Assembly: GCF_002803845.1 (NCBI RefSeq)
Contig: NZ_CP024985.1
Location: 1-64,000 of the forward strand
DNA from: Streptomyces lavendulae subsp. lavendulae
GTDB taxonomy: Bacteria > Actinomycetota > Actinomycetes > Streptomycetales > Streptomycetaceae
Length of the DNA: 64,000 bases
Direction: 5' to 3'
How positions within the stretch are numbered: the first letter of the stretch is position 1; each line of letters starts with the position of its first letter. Below are positions 50,770 to 60,024 of the stretch, piece after piece. The translations under genes were made by a program, and so were the position numbers. The notes under the pieces were generated by a model. It saw nothing but the letters and a program-made list of their open reading frames with translations. It ran no database searches and was not told the DNA's origin.

Positions 50770-52248
50770 ATGGCACTTGAGCCAATCCTGTGGGCCCTGC
50801 ACGACAGCCCGGTCAACAGCACAACCGACCGGATGCTGCTCGCCGGCCTGGCGGAGAAAGCAGACCCAGACGGCACCAACGCCTTCCCCTCACGGCGGAC
50901 GCTGGCCCGGATCGCGCTCTGCGACGTCAAGACGGTACAGCGGCGCCTGGCCGCCCTCACCGAACGCGGCGTCATCACCCTGGGAAACCAGGAAGCCGCC
51001 CGCTATATCCCGGCACACGCCCGCCCCAAGGTCTACGACCTGCAGATCCCCGCATCCTGGTACGGCCCGCAACGGCTGGCACGGGTGAACGAGGACCGGG
51101 CACACCGAGGCCTGCCCCCACTGACAACCGGCTCCCGCCCCCTGCTTGCTCCCGCCCCGCCCCGCACAGAGCGCAGCGACAAAGGCAGGCCACGACACCC
51201 GGCAGGGGACTCTCAGTCCCCTCCCCCACAACATGCCGAACCGGACGGCAGGGGGGACTCTCAGTCCCGGGGCAGGGGGGACTGCCAGTACCCGGAGGGG
51301 GGACTGCCAGTCCCCCAACCCTCTCCATTAACCCTCCCCTCTCAAGAAACCCCTGCAGCGCCTGCGGCGCGAAGCGCCGATGACGCCCGCAGGGCTACTA
51401 CAGGTAGTAGCGCGCATGCCACCGGCGGCTGCGCCGCGCCCACAGGCGCCAAGGCGCCCGCACCCCCAGCCGAGCCGAGCCGGAGGAACCGCGAGCGGGT
51501 CCCGGCAGGACAGGCCGAGGCGGTCAAAGCGGTGGAAGCAGGATGGCCACGAGAGCTGAGCCTTCTGCTGCCGCCCCACCGGCCAGCCGTACTGCGTGAG
51601 GCGATCCTGCAAGCCCTGGACCAAGGACGGACCCCCCAGCAGCTGACCGAACGGATCGGGCAGCGATGGTGGGCCCACGGCTACGCCCGCGCCCTCGCCG
51701 AAGGGCAGCTGGCCTCCCCCGTAGGAGTCGCAGTGGCACTCGTGCGCCCGTCCACAGACTGCCCCGACCCCATGTGCGAGGACGGCATCACCCTGCACCT
51801 GGGGCACCCATGCCCCAAGTGCACCGAACGCCGGGCCGACCGGCGCCGCGGCCGGGTACCCGCGCAACGCAACAACGGCCCCACGCTCCAGTGGTGGGAA
51901 TGCCAGGGCAACGACTGCTCAGCAGCCGGCAGAGGACGACCGCCCGAAGGCAGCCTGTGCCAGCACTGCCAAGCCCGGGAAGAACACAAGAAGATCCAGA
52001 ACGCAACGGCACACCTGCTGGCCGAAACCCAGACAGCCCAGGAAGCAGAACGGCTACGCCACTCAATCCGATGGGAACGCATGCTCAACGACGCCTACAC
52101 CCAGCACGCCGAATACACCCGAACAGAACAAAACCAGGAAGAAACCAAACAACGCGCCGCCGCCACAGCCGCAGAAACACACCGCCTACGCCAGCAAATC
52201 CTGCGCCAACACCCCGAACTCGCCCCCTACACCCAGCACCAGCCATGA
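50770..52248 (+). CDS. Helix-turn-helix protein; candidate plasmid replication initiator
   Basis: A 492-aa protein. Residues about 18-100 form a winged helix of the HTH_36 type (TTDRMLLAGLAEKADPDGTN, FPSRRTLARIALCDVKTVQR, RLAALTERGVITL), found in plasmid and phage replication initiators. A linker with repeated DSQS/DCQ words is encoded by four phased DNA repeats (51205-51315). The C-terminal part has CPDPMCEDGITLHLGHPCPK and ECQGNDCSAAGRG (a Cys-rich zinc-like region) and a long helical, Gln/Glu-rich tail. A rep role is inference from domain type plus the iterons inside the gene; a transcription factor is the alternative. Confidence 0.7.
   Translation: MALEPILWALHDSPVNSTTDRMLLAGLAEKADPDGTNAFPSRRTLARIALCDVKTVQRRLAALTERGVITLGNQEAARYIPAHARPKVYDLQIPASWYGPQRLARVNEDRAHRGLPPLTTGSRPLLAPAPPRTERSDKGRPRHPAGDSQSPPPQHAEPDGRGDSQSRGRGDCQYPEGGLPVPQPSPLTLPSQETPAAPAARSADDARRATTGSSAHATGGCAAPTGAKAPAPPAEPSRRNRERVPAGQAEAVKAVEAGWPRELSLLLPPHRPAVLREAILQALDQGRTPQQLTERIGQRWWAHGYARALAEGQLASPVGVAVALVRPSTDCPDPMCEDGITLHLGHPCPKCTERRADRRRGRVPAQRNNGPTLQWWECQGNDCSAAGRGRPPEGSLCQHCQAREEHKKIQNATAHLLAETQTAQEAERLRHSIRWERMLNDAYTQHAEYTRTEQNQEETKQRAAATAAETHRLRQQILRQHPELAPYTQHQP
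51205..51315. repeat. Four iteron-like imperfect palindromes inside the rep-like gene
   Basis: GGGGACTCTCAGTCCCC at 51205, GGGGACTCTCAGTCCC at 51253, GGGGACTGCCAGTACCC at 51277 and GGGGACTGCCAGTCCCC at 51299. Intervals of 48, 24 and 22 bp are multiples of about two helix turns. Each is an inverted repeat, as expected for initiator binding sites. They also encode a low-complexity linker. Confidence 0.75.
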
Positions 52249-52590
52249 CCAGCCCCACCCACAACACATCCATGACCAGCATGCCGGGCATGCCCGGCAC
52301 GGGCAGGTGCTCCGAGCTCCGGACACCGTCCCGTCCCGCAAGGGACCAAGAGATTACGGCCGAGCTGGAGACCGGCAGCCCACGCACCCATGAGGAGGCC
52401 ACCGCACATCCCCTGGCCAAGGTCCCCGAGACCACGAAGAGACCCTCGCCACGAACACCCGCCGGGGCCTCACCGCGGCCAAGATCGCAGAGACCACCCA
52501 CACCCATGAGGTCGTGGCGGCCGCATCGGCAGCACGGGGCACCGCAGTACCACCTCCTCCGGCACGTGGCGCTCGTGAACGCTCAAAGGT
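52249..52590. other. Gap without a supportable gene
   Basis: Contains short decayed-looking fragments such as TAAKIAETTHTHEVVAAAS in the plus strand, but no start or full protein. Confidence 0.4.
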
Positions 52591-52878
52591 GTGGTCCCTG
52601 GCGCTGGCCGAAACTTGAGGCTCGCTTGCGCGGTTCGTCCGGTCAAGAGCGACGAGAACGTGATCACGATCGAGATCCGGGGCCACGAGAAGGCCGTGCT
52701 CGAAGCAGCGCACCGGATCTCGGCCTTGTTTCTGTCCAGCGGACCGTGCCAGCTCCGGCGCACGCCCGGAGAGAACGAAGTGCAGGTCCTCGTCCACGCG
52801 GACATCAGCCGGGGTACCGGAGACAGCGGCTACCTCGACCCTGACGAGGCGGAGAGCGCAGGCTCGTTTCTGCGGTGA
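52591..52878 (+). CDS. Small hypothetical protein
   Basis: 95 aa. The middle VITIEIRGHEKAVLEAAHRI, then SALFLSSGPCQLRRTPGENE and VQVLVHADI form a credible beta-alpha-beta-beta unit with good codon use. The exact start is uncertain (ATG 52591 or later). Function unknown. Confidence 0.45.
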   Translation: MVPGAGRNLRLACAVRPVKSDENVITIEIRGHEKAVLEAAHRISALFLSSGPCQLRRTPGENEVQVLVHADISRGTGDSGYLDPDEAESAGSFLR

Positions 52879-52954
52879 ATCCGGTCACCCGCACGGGTGA
52901 GTTGTCCTCCACGTCCCTGGTTGGGCAGGGGAACGGCCCGATAGACCCGCCGGT

Positions 52955-53674
52955 ATGATCAAGAACCTGATGTTTCGCGGTCTGCCCGCACTCGCCCTCT
53001 GCGCCCTCCCTATCCTCGCAGCTCCGACTGCCCACTCGGCTACCGCCGAGACAGCACCACTGGCCGCGACCGGAGTGACCGGCCCAGCCGGGGTGCGGGC
53101 GCCACTGCCGCTGTTCGAGGCGATCGACCGGCTCCCTGTGGCCGCCGAGCACCGCGACGGCTACAAGCGGGACCTGTACAAGCACTGGAACCGTGGCCTG
53201 AACGCGACGGACGGCTGCGACACCCGCAAGGAAGTCATCCTCGCCGAAGCCGTAACGGCGCCACAGGTCGCGGCCGGCTGCAAGCTGACCAGCGGATCCT
53301 GGCTCAGCGCTTACGACAATGTCGTTGTCTCCGACGCAGCCCGCCTAGACGTAGACCACTTCGTCCCGCTCGCCGAGGTCTACGACTCCGAACGAGCTCC
53401 GTGGTCGGCGGCGCGGCGGGAGGCGTACGCCAACGACCAGGCTTCCCCGGACACGCTGATCGCGGTCTCCGCCGCCTCCAACCGCAGCAAGGCCGACAAG
53501 GATCCGGCGGAGTGGCTGCCGTCGGACGACTCCTACCACTGCACGTACGCTGCTTCCTGGGTCGGCACGAAGCTGCGCTGGGACCTGGCCGTCGATGAAA
53601 GCGAACGCCATGCCCTCCTCGGACTCGCCGAGGACTGCCCCGCCACCACCGTCGTTTACGAATCAGCTCCCTAA
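52955..53674 (+). CDS. Secreted HNH-type nuclease (DUF1524/GmrSD C-terminal-like)
   Basis: A 239-aa exported protein: signal peptide residues about 1-29 (GLPALALCALPILAAPTAHS). The catalytic motif LDVDHFVPLAEV places Asp 134 and His 135, and N176 in SNRSKADKDPAEWLP completes the beta-beta-alpha metal site. Cys residues at 88, 109 and later fit disulfides of a secreted enzyme. Streptomyces carry many such nucleases for nutrient or DNA use; the neighbouring mobile remnants suggest a transferred gene. Probably active. Confidence 0.85.
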   Translation: MIKNLMFRGLPALALCALPILAAPTAHSATAETAPLAATGVTGPAGVRAPLPLFEAIDRLPVAAEHRDGYKRDLYKHWNRGLNATDGCDTRKEVILAEAVTAPQVAAGCKLTSGSWLSAYDNVVVSDAARLDVDHFVPLAEVYDSERAPWSAARREAYANDQASPDTLIAVSAASNRSKADKDPAEWLPSDDSYHCTYAASWVGTKLRWDLAVDESERHALLGLAEDCPATTVVYESAP

Positions 53675-53842
53675 CCCGTTTGGCCTCCGGGGCACCGTGT
53701 CCACGCAGCTCGCGCGCCTGGCGTTTCCGGCACATCGGTACGAAACCCATGCTGCAGTGGGGTGGGTGAAGCCCTACGGGCTGTCCCGGGAATGATCTTT
53801 GGTGCGGTGTGCACGTGACTGTTCACTGTGCGGCCCGCTCGC

Positions 53843-54163
53843 CTATCCGGCGAGGGCCAGGTTGTGCAGGCGGGCGATGCCGCGCGTGGCGTGGTGGACA
53901 CGGTCGCCCTTGAGTCGGCAGTCGCGGAGGATCTTCCAGGTCATGCGGGCGAAGACACGCTCGACGCGGGCGCGGACCTGCCTGTGGAACGTGTTGCGCT
54001 CCCACTTCCAGCCGGGCAGGTCTTCACCTTTGCGCCGGCGGTAGGGCATGACGAGTCCGGTGCCGGGATAGCCGCCGTCGGCATCAGCCGCAGCGCGGAG
54101 GAACTCGCTGAGCTGCTGCGGGCGCGGCGTAATCAGCCGTACGCCGAGTACATGGTCGAGCAG
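53843..54163 (-). mobile_element. IS5-like transposase remnant (C-terminal part)
   Basis: About 100 residues resemble the end of IS5-type DDE transposases: GTGLVMPYRRRKGEDLPGWK, NTFHRQVRARVERVFARMTW (helix with catalytic Glu) and the last KGDRVHHATRGIARLHNL. The N-terminal two thirds are missing; the break is at about 54163, exactly where the Ddl fragment starts. The insertion or a later deletion cut the ddl gene. Confidence 0.7.
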
Positions 54164-54571
54164 TAAATTAACGGCGTCCCGTGCACGGTCGGCATCCTCC
54201 ACCAAGGCGGGCCCGTCGTGCTGCCGCTGCTGGCCTGTGAGACAGATCGCGCGTTCTATGACTACGAGGCGAAGCACGACCAGGGGCTTCGCCGCGAAAC
54301 ATGTCCGGCCGCCCTGCCCGAGGACGTGGAGCAGCGTGTGATGGAGACCGCGCTGCGGGTGCACCGGCTGATCGGCGCGCACGGGGTGAGTCGGGTGGAC
54401 TTCCTCGTCTGCTCGGACGGCCGGAGCCTGGTCCTGGAAGTGAACACGGTGCCTGGCCTCTCGGAGCACGGGAATCTCGCGACGATGGCGGCTGCGGCGG
54501 GCGTGTCGTACGTCGAGCTGATCAAGCGGGTGCTCGACACCGCGTTCACCAAGGTCTCGTACGTGCCGTGA
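54164..54571 (+). pseudogene. D-alanine-D-alanine ligase, 3' fragment
   Basis: The frame gives NGVPCTVGILHQGGPVVLPL, FYDYEAKHDQGLRRETCPAAL and RVDFLVCSDGRSLVLEVNTV followed by PGLSEHGNLATMAAAAGVSY. This is the ATP-grasp C-terminal half of Ddl, with the family's EVNTxPG motif. No start codon or N-terminal domain exists; the sequence begins at the transposase junction. It would encode about 135 residues and cannot be active. It belongs with the C39-like and MurF genes that follow. Confidence 0.8.
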
Positions 54572-54589
54572 CGGCGGCAGAGTAGGGGC

Positions 54590-55213
54590 ATGACTACTGC
54601 TACCACCCACCATGTCCCGTATTTCTCGCAGTGGGAGTCCGCCTCCCTGGTGCCCGAGTTCGTCTCGGGCACCACGGCCGCAGCTGCTGATCCGCTTTGG
54701 GCGTCCTCCGGTGCCGACACGGCCGAGGAGTACGCATTCTGGGCGCCGCGGATGTGCGGCATGGCGTGCCTGCGGATGGCGCTGGGGTACTTCGGGCACC
54801 CCGTGCCCGCGTCAGTGCCACTGGTCCGTGAGGCGTTGGCCGCCGGAGCGTACGTGCGCGACGGCGATCAGGTCCAAGGACTGATCTACGCCCCGTTCGC
54901 CGCGTGGGTCGCCACGCGGTGGGGCCTGTTCGCCGAGTCCCGGCCTCAGCTGTCGGTGGAGCAGGTAGACGCCGAGGTTGCCCGCGGGCGGCTGGTGCTT
55001 CTGTCAGTGCACAGGAGCATCCGCACCCTCGACCTTGAGCCGGCCCAGCGGGGCGGGCACCTCGTCCTCGCCGTGGGGTCCAACGCCAACCACATTGCAA
55101 TCCACAACCCCTCCGGGTTTCCGGAGATCTCACAGCAGTTCCACCAGGTGCCACGGGCGGATCTCGGGCGGTTCTTCGCCGGCCGGGGGGTCGTTCTGGG
55201 CCACGCACAGTAG
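54590..55213 (+). CDS. C39-like papain-fold cysteine peptidase
   Basis: A 207-aa cytoplasmic-looking protein. Catalytic Cys 56 lies in PRMCGMACLRMAL, His 157 in RGGHLVLAVGSN and Asn 173 in HNPSGFPEI, the order and spacing of the peptidase C39-like group. No signal peptide. Position between a Ddl fragment and MurF, with 18 and 7 bp gaps, means all three were one operon handling D-Ala-D-Ala-type precursors. It may be an amidase or a bond-forming enzyme on a peptide precursor; the substrate is unknown. Confidence 0.8.
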   Translation: MTTATTHHVPYFSQWESASLVPEFVSGTTAAAADPLWASSGADTAEEYAFWAPRMCGMACLRMALGYFGHPVPASVPLVREALAAGAYVRDGDQVQGLIYAPFAAWVATRWGLFAESRPQLSVEQVDAEVARGRLVLLSVHRSIRTLDLEPAQRGGHLVLAVGSNANHIAIHNPSGFPEISQQFHQVPRADLGRFFAGRGVVLGHAQ

Positions 55214-55220
55214 GAGCATC

Positions 55221-56602
55221 ATGATCCCTCTCTCCCTGCAGGATGCCGCGCTTGCCGCCGGCGGACAGCTCACCGGCGTTGACGATCCCGCACGGCTGAT
55301 CACCGGTCCGTTGGTGTTCGACTCCCGCGATATCACCCCCGGCAGCCTGTTCTGCTGCCTTAGCGGCAAGTCTGTAGACGGACACGACTTTGCCAGGGAG
55401 GCGGTGAAGGCTGGCTCGGTCGCCGTGCTGGCGGACCGGAGCGTGGACGCGGCTGCCATCGTGGTGCCCGACGTTCTGGGAGCGATGGCGCAGATCGCTG
55501 CGCGTGTCGCCTCCCTCTTCACCGGCACGGTGATCGGACTGACCGGATCGGCTGGCAAGACCAGCACGAAGGACCTGTTGAAGTCCATCCTGGAGCTGGA
55601 CGGCCCTACCGTGGCGACACCCCGGTCGTTCAACAACGAGATCGGCTTCCCAGTCACCGTCTCCGGGGTCAAGAACAGCAGCCGGTACCTCCTGCTGGAG
55701 ATGGGCGCCCGCGGCCTCGGACACATCGATACTCTGTGCGGCATCGCCCGCCCTACGATCGCCACAGTCCTCGGGGTGGGATCCGCACACATCGGCGAAT
55801 TCGGATCCCGGGAAGTGATCGCCCGGGCGAAGGCAGAGATCGTCCGGGCGCTGCCCGCACACGGCACCGCTGTCCTCAACGGTGATGACCCACTGGTGGC
55901 GGCCATGGCTGGTGATACCAACGCAACGGTGATCACCTTCGGCTTCGGTGAAGGCTGCGACATTCGAGCGGAGCAGGTCGTCGTGCAGCATGACGGACGA
56001 CCGCACTTCGTTCTCGTCCACAGCGCCGGCCGACGACACATCGACCTGCGCGTCCACGGCCGCCACAATGTGCTGAACGCCCTGGCCGCTGCCGCCACAG
56101 CCATCGCTGCCGGCGTCCCCACGGACCGCATCGCCCAGGGACTACGCGAAGCCGAAATCTCCAGCGGCGGCCGTATGGAGGTCACCACCCGCGCAGACGG
56201 GGTCACCGTCATCAACGACGCCTAAACGCCAGCCCCGAATCCGTACTCGCTGCTCTGGCTGCGCTCAGCGACATCGCCGATCCGACCCGCCGGAAGATCG
56301 CGGTGCTCGGCGAGATGGCGGAGCTGGGTGATGAAGCAGCTGCCTGGCACGACCGGGTGGCCGAGCAGGTCATCCGCCTCGGACCGGCCAAGGTGATCGG
56401 GATCGGAAGCGGGCACATGGACCGCATGCTCACAACCATCACCGCCGCCGGCCTCACCGCCGCCAAGGCATCGGAGGGCGTCCCCCTCATCGAGGAGATC
56501 ACGCGCGTGCTGAAACCCGGCGACGTGGTCCTGGTCAAGGGCGCCAACGCCCTCGGGCTCGAAGCAGTCGCCCGCGAGCTGGCCGGCATGCCTACCCCAT
56601 AG
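55221..56602 (+). pseudogene. murF: MurF-like ligase, frameshifted
   Basis: MurF adds D-Ala-D-Ala to the UDP-MurNAc-tripeptide. ATG 55221 (TAGGAG upstream) opens a normal N-terminal domain, with Mur ligase P-loop GLTGSAGKTST (residues 106-116) and SFNNEIGFP. At the conserved VINDAYNANP region the sequence reads GCC TAA AC: one base is missing and a TAA results at 56223. The rest (NASPESVLAALAALSDIADP to 56602) continues in the next frame. The product would be cut by about 125 C-terminal residues. Either a pseudogene, the decayed partner of the ddl fragment, or a base-calling error. Confidence 0.85.
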
Positions 56603-56926
56603 GGTCGGAAAAATATTTGGCAAGCAAGCCCCGTTCGCCCCACCGGCAGCGGGGCTAAGCCATGTCTGGCTGCGTAGGTCACAAGCAGGAACGATTGTCG
56701 CTGCATTCCGAGAACGACCAGGAGCTGACAGCCCTGAAGATGTTGGCGAGAAGTAGGAACAGGGGGAGCCCCTGTCTCGCGGTCTGGGCTTCGGGTTCCC
56801 GAAGCGCCGGAGGCTGTCCCTGAGCTTGTCGTTTGACGTCCAGCGTCGAGGCGTCTCAAACGCGCCTGGCGGCTTCGTGGCTTGCCGGACGCCGAGACGA
56901 CCTTCGCAGGTACGTAGGAAGGTGTG
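56603..56926. other. Gap without a gene
   Basis: About 320 bp; no coding character, no clear repeat or hairpin seen. Confidence 0.4.
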
Positions 56927-57280
56927 ATGATGTCGACCATGGCTATTGATTCAGTGGTCGTGCGACAGCGTGTCGAGGATCTGGATGCGGCTGTGCCCTT
57001 CTACGAGAAGTTGACCGGAAGCACCGCATCGCGGTTCGCCTTTGCTGGGGTCACCCTGGCAAGCGTCGGTCCCTTCCTCCTGTTCGCCGGACCTGACGAG
57101 GCGGTGCAGCGAGTCGCGGGGGTGGCGGCGACTCTCACCGTCGCCGACTTGGACGCCGCGGTCGATGAGGCAGGGGCGGGGGGAGCCGAAATCGTGATGC
57201 CTATTCAGACCACCCCGAACGGCCGCCGCGCGGTGCTGCGGCACCCGCACGGCGGGGTCTTCGAGTACGTCGGCCCCTGA
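56927..57280 (+). CDS. VOC (glyoxalase/bleomycin-resistance fold) protein
   Basis: A 117-aa protein. It has one VOC beta-alpha-beta-beta-beta pair: IDSVVVRQRVEDLDAAVPFY, then AGVTLASVGPFLLFAGPDE and HPHGGVFEYVGP, which carries the usual final Glu. The metal-binding residues are weak, so it may be a binding protein such as a resistance determinant. ATG 56927 follows AGGAAGG. It lies between mobile remnants and is probably cargo. Confidence 0.75.
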   Translation: MMSTMAIDSVVVRQRVEDLDAAVPFYEKLTGSTASRFAFAGVTLASVGPFLLFAGPDEAVQRVAGVAATLTVADLDAAVDEAGAGGAEIVMPIQTTPNGRRAVLRHPHGGVFEYVGP

Positions 57281-57289
57281 CCCTGTTGT

Positions 57290-58003
57290 TCAGGCAAGTT
57301 CAGTGACTGCTGGTCCGCCTCGGCTCACCTGGCCGCCTGTTCGGCGCGGGCACGGGTGGTGGCGAGGCGGTAGGAGTCGGTGCCGGTCTCGATGATGGAC
57401 CTTCCCGGTCGGCACCCCGCCCAGCACGTTGAGAGCGTGGACGTGGCCCTCGAAGAACGCCTCCTGCCCGGCCGAGGCGAAGATGCGGTGGACGGCCTTG
57501 CCCGAGTACGACAACCGGAACCCGAACAAGTAGCAGGTCACCAGCTCGCCGGCCAGCTTGACCGTGACGTCCCCGAAGTCGACCTCGGCCTCGGCACCGG
57601 GCTTGTGGGTCTGCGGGACGAACGCGTCCACGACTCCTCGGCCGGTCTGCAGGCGGATCTCCTCACGGCGGGCGGCCACGTATCCGCGGACCATCTGATA
57701 GGAGATGCCGGCGGCGTCGTGCTCGTCCAGCAGCCGGTCGTAGATCCGCTTGACGGTGTGGCGCTGCTTCCGCGGCGCGGTCAGATCCGCGGTGAGGATG
57801 GCGTCGATCACCGGCTTGAAAGAGTCCAGCCGCGTCTCCCGCGGGCTCATCTTCTTCCGCGGCTCCGGCAACGCCGACACCAGAGCCCGCTGCACGGTCT
57901 CGTAGCCGACGCCGTACTTCCGCATGAGCGCCCGCAGCGACATGCCCGTCCTGGCGTCACGGCGGATCGCCGCGTACAGATCGACCTTGGACTTCGGCAG
58001 CAC
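57290..58003 (-). mobile_element. IS21-family transposase (IstA) remnant
   Basis: From GTG 58003 the frame reads LPKSKVDLYAAIRRDARTGM, RALMRKYGVGYETVQRAL (HTH), then DFGDVTVKLAGELVTCYLFG, which is the first part of the DDE core, to LGGVPTGKV at about 57390. The remaining 300 residues of IstA and all of IstB are missing; the last residues to 57290 are out of family. The element is inactive. Confidence 0.8.
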
Positions 58004-58599
58004 CCCGGGCCCCCTCGTCGTGCAGAGCACAACCAGGGTCCCGAATCAAGCACCGACGTGTTCTCAAAACTCGGCGACATCACTCTCACGTGGAACCAGG
58101 CGATCCCAGCGCTGAGCAACAGACGTTCTCGGAACTCGCCTACAAAGCCACCATGTCCGACATTGGCTGGAATATGCGCTGGAGTCGGATGAAAGTCCGG
58201 GGATGCCGTCCAGAGAGTGATGGGCGTGTACGGCAAAAAACTCGTGCAATGGCACCTCCCACTCCTGGGGCGACTCACTGGATGGGGCTACGAACGCCGC
58301 ACTTGTCGTGCTGGCCCTGAGTACGCCTCAACGACACCGATTCCTTCGTAAGCGTGCTGGCCGACAAACCGAGCCGTTTTCTCGTCCCGGTGCGGCCTGC
58401 CCTGGTCGACGCCGAAGTGGTGGCTCTGCTCTACGCCCGCGGGCAGAAACGGGCAGAAGAGGAAACGTGCAGTGGACTGTCTGCTTCGGGACCTACAACA
58501 TGGTTCGCGGGCACAGTGAACCCCAAGAAGGCCGGGCCATCCCCAAGAAAGGATCACCACTCGAAGTCGTACTACCGGCCATCGACACTCCTGGCATTG
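58004..58599. other. Region before the first CRISPR array, no clear gene
   Basis: About 600 bp. A short plus-strand piece around 58354-58470 reads RFLVPVRPALVDAEVVALLY and could be a degraded gene fragment. I cannot assign it. Confidence 0.35.
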
Positions 58600-59670
58600 G
58601 GGGATCGTCGGTCGTCCCGAAAGACGGCCACCACGTGGAGAGGCTACGAGCGCCATACGCCGTGCGGTAGCTCGCCGTCAGGGCCTGCCGGTTGCGATCC
58701 TGGGTCACCCCGGGGCCGACCGCCACCAGGCGGACAGCGCCGTCTTGTCCTCGATGCAGTCGATTTGCGGTCCTCGGCCGTCCCGAAGGGCGACCGCCAC
58801 GTCAGCTCCACAGGCTCGGGTGTCCCTAGGTCCACGTCGTTGCGATCCTCGGTCGTCCCGAAGGGCGACGGCCACCCGTCCAGCATGCTCCGTCCGATCG
58901 GGAAACCGGCGTTCGCCCTGAAAGGCAACGGTCACCTCACCGTCGACATCTACGCCATCGTCGCCTTCAAGTTGCGATCCTCGCTCGTCCCAAGGGCAGC
59001 CGCCACCACCGACCACCCGCGGATTGCCACAGCCGCTCGCGGTTGCGATCCTCGGTCGCCCCGAAGAGCGACCGCCACCTTCAGCCCGTCGCGCGGCGTG
59101 GTCGGGGCTCTTGGTGTTGCGATCCTCGGTCGTCCCGAAGGACGACCGCCACGGTCGTCCTGGTTCTGCTCGTCGCCGGTCTCCTCTGGTTGCGATCCTC
59201 GGTCGTCCCGAAGGACGACCGCCACCCGACGTCCGCCGGGCCCTCGAAAAGCACGTCATCGAGGTTGCGATCCTCGGTCGTTCCCAAGGGCGACCGCCAC
59301 TCGGCAAGGGAGTCGACGTCACCGCCGCCACCAGGGAGTTGCGATCCTCGGTCGTCCCGAAGGGCGACCGCCACGAAGGCGGGGACGATCAGCTTCTTCC
59401 ACTTGAAGAGGTTGCAATCCTCGGTCCCCCCGAGGGGCGACCGCCACTCGCGCCGTCGCCAGGCACAGCAGGCCCTGAGCCTGGTGTTGCGATCCTCGGT
59501 CCCCCCGAGGGGCGACCGCCACGCTGCGCTCCCAGCACCGTCACCAGAAGCGGAGGCAGTTGCGATCCTCGGTCCCCCCGAGGGGCGACCGCCACCCGCG
59601 GCGAGGGCCGCGAACACCACGAACGACGAGGCCGTTGCGATCCTCGGTCCCCCCGAGGGGCGACCGCCAC
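58600..59670 (-). CRISPR. CRISPR array 1 (15 repeats, leader on the right)
   Basis: Repeats of 36-37 nt (GTTGCGATCC...CGCCAC on the plus strand) start at 58600, 58691, 58764, 58839, 58911, 58971, 59042, 59116, 59189, 59264, 59338, 59411, 59486, 59559 and 59634, with spacers of 35-38 nt. The three right-hand repeats are identical, while the left ones are worn (58911 lacks 12 nt; 58600 is barely recognisable). So the leader is on the right and the crRNAs are read leftwards. Read that way, repeats end in ATCGCAAC, similar to the handle of type I/III repeats. The core forms a stem of GGTCGyCC with GGGCGACC. No cas gene is nearby. Confidence 0.92.
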
Positions 59671-59881
59671 GGTAGCTGAGGTGCATGATTCAGCGTACCT
59701 AGGCCGTGCAAAGGGCCGACAGCGAGGCCCAAATAGTGCCGAACTGGCTGTTCTTGCTTCGGAGTGGGTAGCGTGTTTCGTGTGCACTTGGGGTTCCGAA
59801 GCACCACTCTCATGCACGTGAACCGGATTGTCAGTGCTGCCTCCGGGTGGGGGGTGGCCGCTACCCGGCGTAGGCTGCATG
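59671..59881 (-). promoter_or_regulatory. Putative leader of CRISPR array 1
   Basis: A gene-free, comparatively AT-rich stretch next to the youngest repeats of array 1. It also abuts the oldest repeats of array 2, which begin at 59882. Confidence 0.6.
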
Positions 59882-59991
59882 GTTGCGACCCTCGGCCGCC
59901 CCGAAGGACGACCGCCACGTGCGAGGTCTACCCCGTCGTCTGTGGAGAACCGCAGTTGCGATCCTCGGCCGTCCCGAACAGCGACCGCCAC
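59882..59991 (-). CRISPR. CRISPR array 2, left part (2 repeats)
   Basis: Two variant repeats (59882-59918 and 59955-59991) around one 36-nt spacer (59919-59954), then a spacer remnant cut by the IS110 sequence from about 60025. The repeats keep the same strand as array 1 and as the right part of array 2. Confidence 0.85.
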
Positions 59992-60024
59992 GTCGCCTTC
60001 GCGGTGCACACCGCGCTGCAGCTG

